This document shows, piece by piece, positions 60,787-64,000 of a stretch of DNA of 64,000 bases. The notes under the pieces were generated by a model. The model saw only the letters and a program-made list of their open reading frames with translations. It searched no databases and was not told the origin of the DNA. The position numbers were made by a program, and so were the translations under genes. The stretch lies in the NCBI GenBank assembly GCA_914767715.1, contig OU612065.1:7070001-7134000 (forward strand), read 5' to 3'. The stretch comes from Membranipora membranacea. Taxonomy: Eukaryota; Bryozoa; Gymnolaemata; Cheilostomatida; Membraniporidae. How positions within the stretch are numbered: the first letter of the stretch is position 1; each line of letters opens with the position of its first letter.

Positions 60787-63700
60787 ATGGAACCTTTACT
60801 GATGTGTCATCAGTGCTCCATGAAGTTCAATTCTATAAAACAGCTGTCAAAGCACAGAGAAAAGTTCTGTGTTGGCAGCTTTGTCTCCTACAATGACAAA
60901 CCATATGTACTTCATGACTGGAGCCAGGCAGATGATAAAATAAGGCAACTTCATACTCTCAAGGTAAGGTTTGGCAGACATGGCATTTAAAACAACAATA
61001 CATGTTATTACGTCTTATCCGGTGTTCTGAGTGAGTGGGAACTGGTGGGAACTAAGTTCCCGCAAAAAAAGATAAAGGGGGAACCTTTAGAACACAGTTC
61101 CCACTCAAATTCTGTTCAAAAACAGTGTCAAGGTGTCTCTTTTGACCCGATATCAATTATTACAACTATTACAGATCCATATTTCTGCGTAATTTGATCT
61201 AGACATTGCAAAAGATTCTCAAAACAATTTTCAACCCAGAGAGTAGAGTACCCACAAAGAAAAAAGTTCACTTGATCCTTTTTTCCCGCATTGGAATTGC
61301 CCCCCCCCCCCTCTACTGACACGCCGTGAAAAAAGGATCGAACTTGATCTAGGTCTCATCTATTACATTTCAGAATCAAGGGGGTGATAGATTTAATTTA
61401 TCAATAATCAATAATATAGTTAGTCACTTTATACTAGTCTCTGAACGTGACAACCCCATGCAACGCATTACAGATCAATTGCATAAATTCTTGGAAATTA
61501 AAATTCGGGTATGTTTGAGAGAAGTTCTTATCGTATTTTGTCTTGCCCATTTCAGTGTCAAAACACCACATTATCTCTATACTGCTTACATTTCCTTACT
61601 AGGAGGCAAATATCCAAAGGAGTGAGGCGAGCCGTGAAAGAGATAGACAGTTAATAAATTTATCACGTAACTCAGGAAATTATTCACCACATCCCAAAGC
61701 TAGAGGCTACACAACTACTGAAGATAGATTTGGGTCCTTTATACCAATAGATATAGTCAAAGAACTAGTCAAAAATCAATCACGGTAAGTCCACAAAATA
61801 ACTAAAACAAGAGGGGAAAATTATGTCTGGTACAACCTTATGAGCCAAGGATTTTTAGGATTACGGAAGATCAATGTATTTTGTTTTGTTTTTAAAGAAC
61901 TGGACCGTATGTTGATCTCAGACATCTGGAGAATATCTATGGAAGTTATATTCCAGTGCAAGTGGTCAGAAAACTTCTGAATGAACCAGCTGATGGACGT
62001 GGTATAAATTATGAGGTATAGAGACTTCTTCAAATAACTCTTTTGCCTCGATCCTCACTGTGTGGTTGATGATGTAGTGACACTTCTAGCTTATATCCTG
62101 AGTGTTTTATGCATTTATGGTTATACATCCATAAAAGTCATCATTGGTGGTTTTCCGCCGATGCATTTCTGAAAAATTTCTAGAGGTGTGAAAAAAGCTT
62201 TGCTTTGATTTTGTTACCTAACACTCACTCTTGTTTCCTTTTGCATTGTGATCTTTGCTTATCACCAACTAACATCATTGTTAGGTCAAAAGACTTGATG
62301 CGGATTTCAATCAGACGCTGGAAGACTTGAAACGAAGTAGGCGCACCCTACAGCAATCAAGCACGGAGCTGCAGGAACAGTTATCATCACTGAGAAATCA
62401 CAGTGCTCGCACTGATGACTCAGACTTGGTGTGTTCTCCTAATATTCTGTTTTTTTTTGCAGCACTAGATTCCTTTTTTCTATTGTGTACTGCTGTGTGA
62501 TTTTAAGGTTTACCAATGATCTCCGACTCCAGGGAGTTCATTGGGTTATCAAAGCCATTTTCTTCACCTGAAATAAGCCACTATTACAGCCACCATATAC
62601 CTGCAATGTTTATAGACTGTGTTACATAAGAATATTGGTCCTTGAATGTGTTGCGGGGATGTTGATTAGTAGGGACTCCCAAATTAATAAACTTTTCTCG
62701 TAAAGTCAGTGCAATAGTCAATAGAATGTTTTCCCTTTTCTACAGAGTCCATATTTGGACAACCCACCAGAGGAAAGCCAGAGGCTTGTTATTGATGACT
62801 TGAAGAATCAAGTTAACGCCCTGCGTATGCAGATTAACAGCCAACGCCAACCAAATCCTGTTATCTTACATACATCGCAGGCTACGTACACTCCGTCACA
62901 ACCAGCACAAAGACAAAACCAGGCAGCTTTCGACTTCAAAGGAGGTATTGAGTTGTCATCTTTTAGGAGTTATACAATCACACAATCATTTTATTTCTCA
63001 TAATTATATTCAGATGATAAATTTATGTGGTTTTACAATTCATAAGAACATATAAATACTGTATATGAATGATATACTAATAAATATTACATCTTTTCTT
63101 CATTCATACAAGGAGTAAACAAAGTTCTTGATGTATATAGCCCATAAGAATTCTATGCCTAAGATAGTACACCTCAATTATGTACGGACCGTAAGACATT
63201 CTTTCGTTCTCTAACACATTTTCGATTTCATATTCAGGATCACTTGTAGCTGAGATTAGCGCACTGAGACAGCACTATATAAATATCAGAGGTGATCCTT
63301 CAGTTATAAGTCAGCTAACACAGATGTTAAATGACGCTGAGAATGTGGAACAACAGCATCAGGCAAAAGCTCCCCCTAGGTCTCAGCAGCCACCAGTCAG
63401 TAGCAAGTCCTCAAGGAGTCTCCTAGCCGAAGAGCTGTATGCAATGGAGGCAGAAAATTACCGTCTTCAGAGAGAACTTGTCAAGATTGAACAAAACAAT
63501 AATTCCGGTTGTAAGTTATACCACAAGGAAGATTTTGTGCTGCATAATATATTATACTGATATATTCGAAATATGTACAATAGAGACAAAATCAGAAAAT
63601 TAGCAGCTATAACTTAGACTCCAATTTAATACAATTCACTCCCACCCTCGTTCAGCCAACACAACTCCATGGTGTAACAATATGCAAATTTTATAATTCT

Positions 63701-63867
63701 GTTTTGAATAAAGACAGAGGTGATCCTGACAGGGAGCGCCTTAATAAGCTTCTGCAGTTAGAGAGAGAAGTAGAACAAGTCAGAGCTCTACCAGTTGAGA
63801 GAAACATCCCTAATCATCAAGATAACCCACTACTGTACAAGAGGATGTCAAACATTCCAAATAGCAG
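60787..63867 (+). CDS. CCDC17: CCDC17-like coiled-coil protein (5' part; continues past window)
   Basis: Exons 60787-60963, 61374-61508, 61603-61784, 61898-62015, 62285-62428, 62746-62944, 63238-63510, 63714-63867; all phases close and the last leaves in phase 2 toward exons beyond the window. The N-terminus carries a C2H2-like zinc motif, MCHQCSMKFNSIKQLSKHRE then KFC, like human CCDC17 ([21 protein letters not shown]). Helical coiled-coil segments follow (LDADFNQTLEDLKRSRRTLQ; LLAEELYAMEAENYRLQREL; LNKLLQLEREVEQVRAL) separated by Gln/Pro-rich linkers. CCDC17 is poorly characterised and associated with ciliated cells in vertebrates; that role here is inferred. The first ATG after stops was chosen as start. 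Confidence 0.8.
61033..61106. repeat. 12-bp inverted repeat
   Basis: GAGTGGGAACTG (61033-61044) and its exact complement (61095-61106) flank 50 bases that contain more GGGAACT/AGTTCCC copies, in CCDC17-like intron 1. Possibly a small decayed foldback element. Confidence 0.6.
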
Positions 63868-64000
63868 GTATGCACCTTTCATTTTTGTAATTTCTTTAAA
63901 GGCAAGGTTCAAAATATTCAGGAATTTGGAAACTGATAATTTAGAAAGCCTGGACTATTGGTAGCTGAGCTTTTGAAAAAGATATACCTGATGTTCAAAA

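Overview
This is animal (metazoan) nuclear DNA, not bacterial. Every recognisable protein is split into many short exons with GT..AG boundaries, intron phases close precisely across exons, AATAAA signals follow stop codons, and the genes are animal ones: a B-Raf-type kinase, SORBS-type and synaptopodin-2-type cytoskeletal proteins, a TRIM37-like E3 ligase, MZB1, CCDC17 and ZCCHC8. The genome looks compact (introns about 100-2000 bases, short intergenic gaps) and AT-rich. An invertebrate is likely; the species cannot be fixed from this window.

Layout. 575-1069 (+): last exon of a ZCCHC8-like gene. 7113-1849 (-): TRIM37-like RING/B-box/coiled-coil gene with two alternative tails, one Cys-Pro repeats plus MATH, the other a long Cys-rich ORF. 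7860-19158 (+): complete B-Raf-type gene with two candidate mutually exclusive exons, each carrying a 14-3-3 motif. 20389-22543 (+): unrecognised zinc-binding, Lys-rich protein with a hAT-type MITE in its last intron. 24572-23488 (-): unrecognised two-membrane-segment protein. 27071-25507 (-): MZB1-like ER protein ending in HDEL. 27495-34394 (+): PDZ protein of synaptopodin-2 type. 57567-35513 (-): a long locus in which PDLIM-like PDZ exons and SORBS exons (SoHo plus three SH3 domains) run in one continuous reading frame, with an alternative first exon, an early terminal exon and an internal promoter-type exon. 57568-60786: gene-poor, with a retroelement remnant. 60787 to the right edge (+): 5' part of a CCDC17-like gene.

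The most interesting points are the duplicated CR2 exon in Raf, the PDZ-SoHo-SH3 locus (a fusion, or read-through of two linked genes), the splice choice in the TRIM37-like gene that swaps MATH for a Cys-rich tail, two MITEs with intact target-site duplications, and a perfect 24-bp-arm hairpin between two convergent genes. The two PDZ genes are convergent, share the PDZ intron position, and both belong to actin/adhesion scaffold families. The other neighbours show no obvious shared pathway.

All exon structures are by eye, from splice consensus, open frame, phase closure and family resemblance recalled from memory. No alignment, database search or expression data were used.
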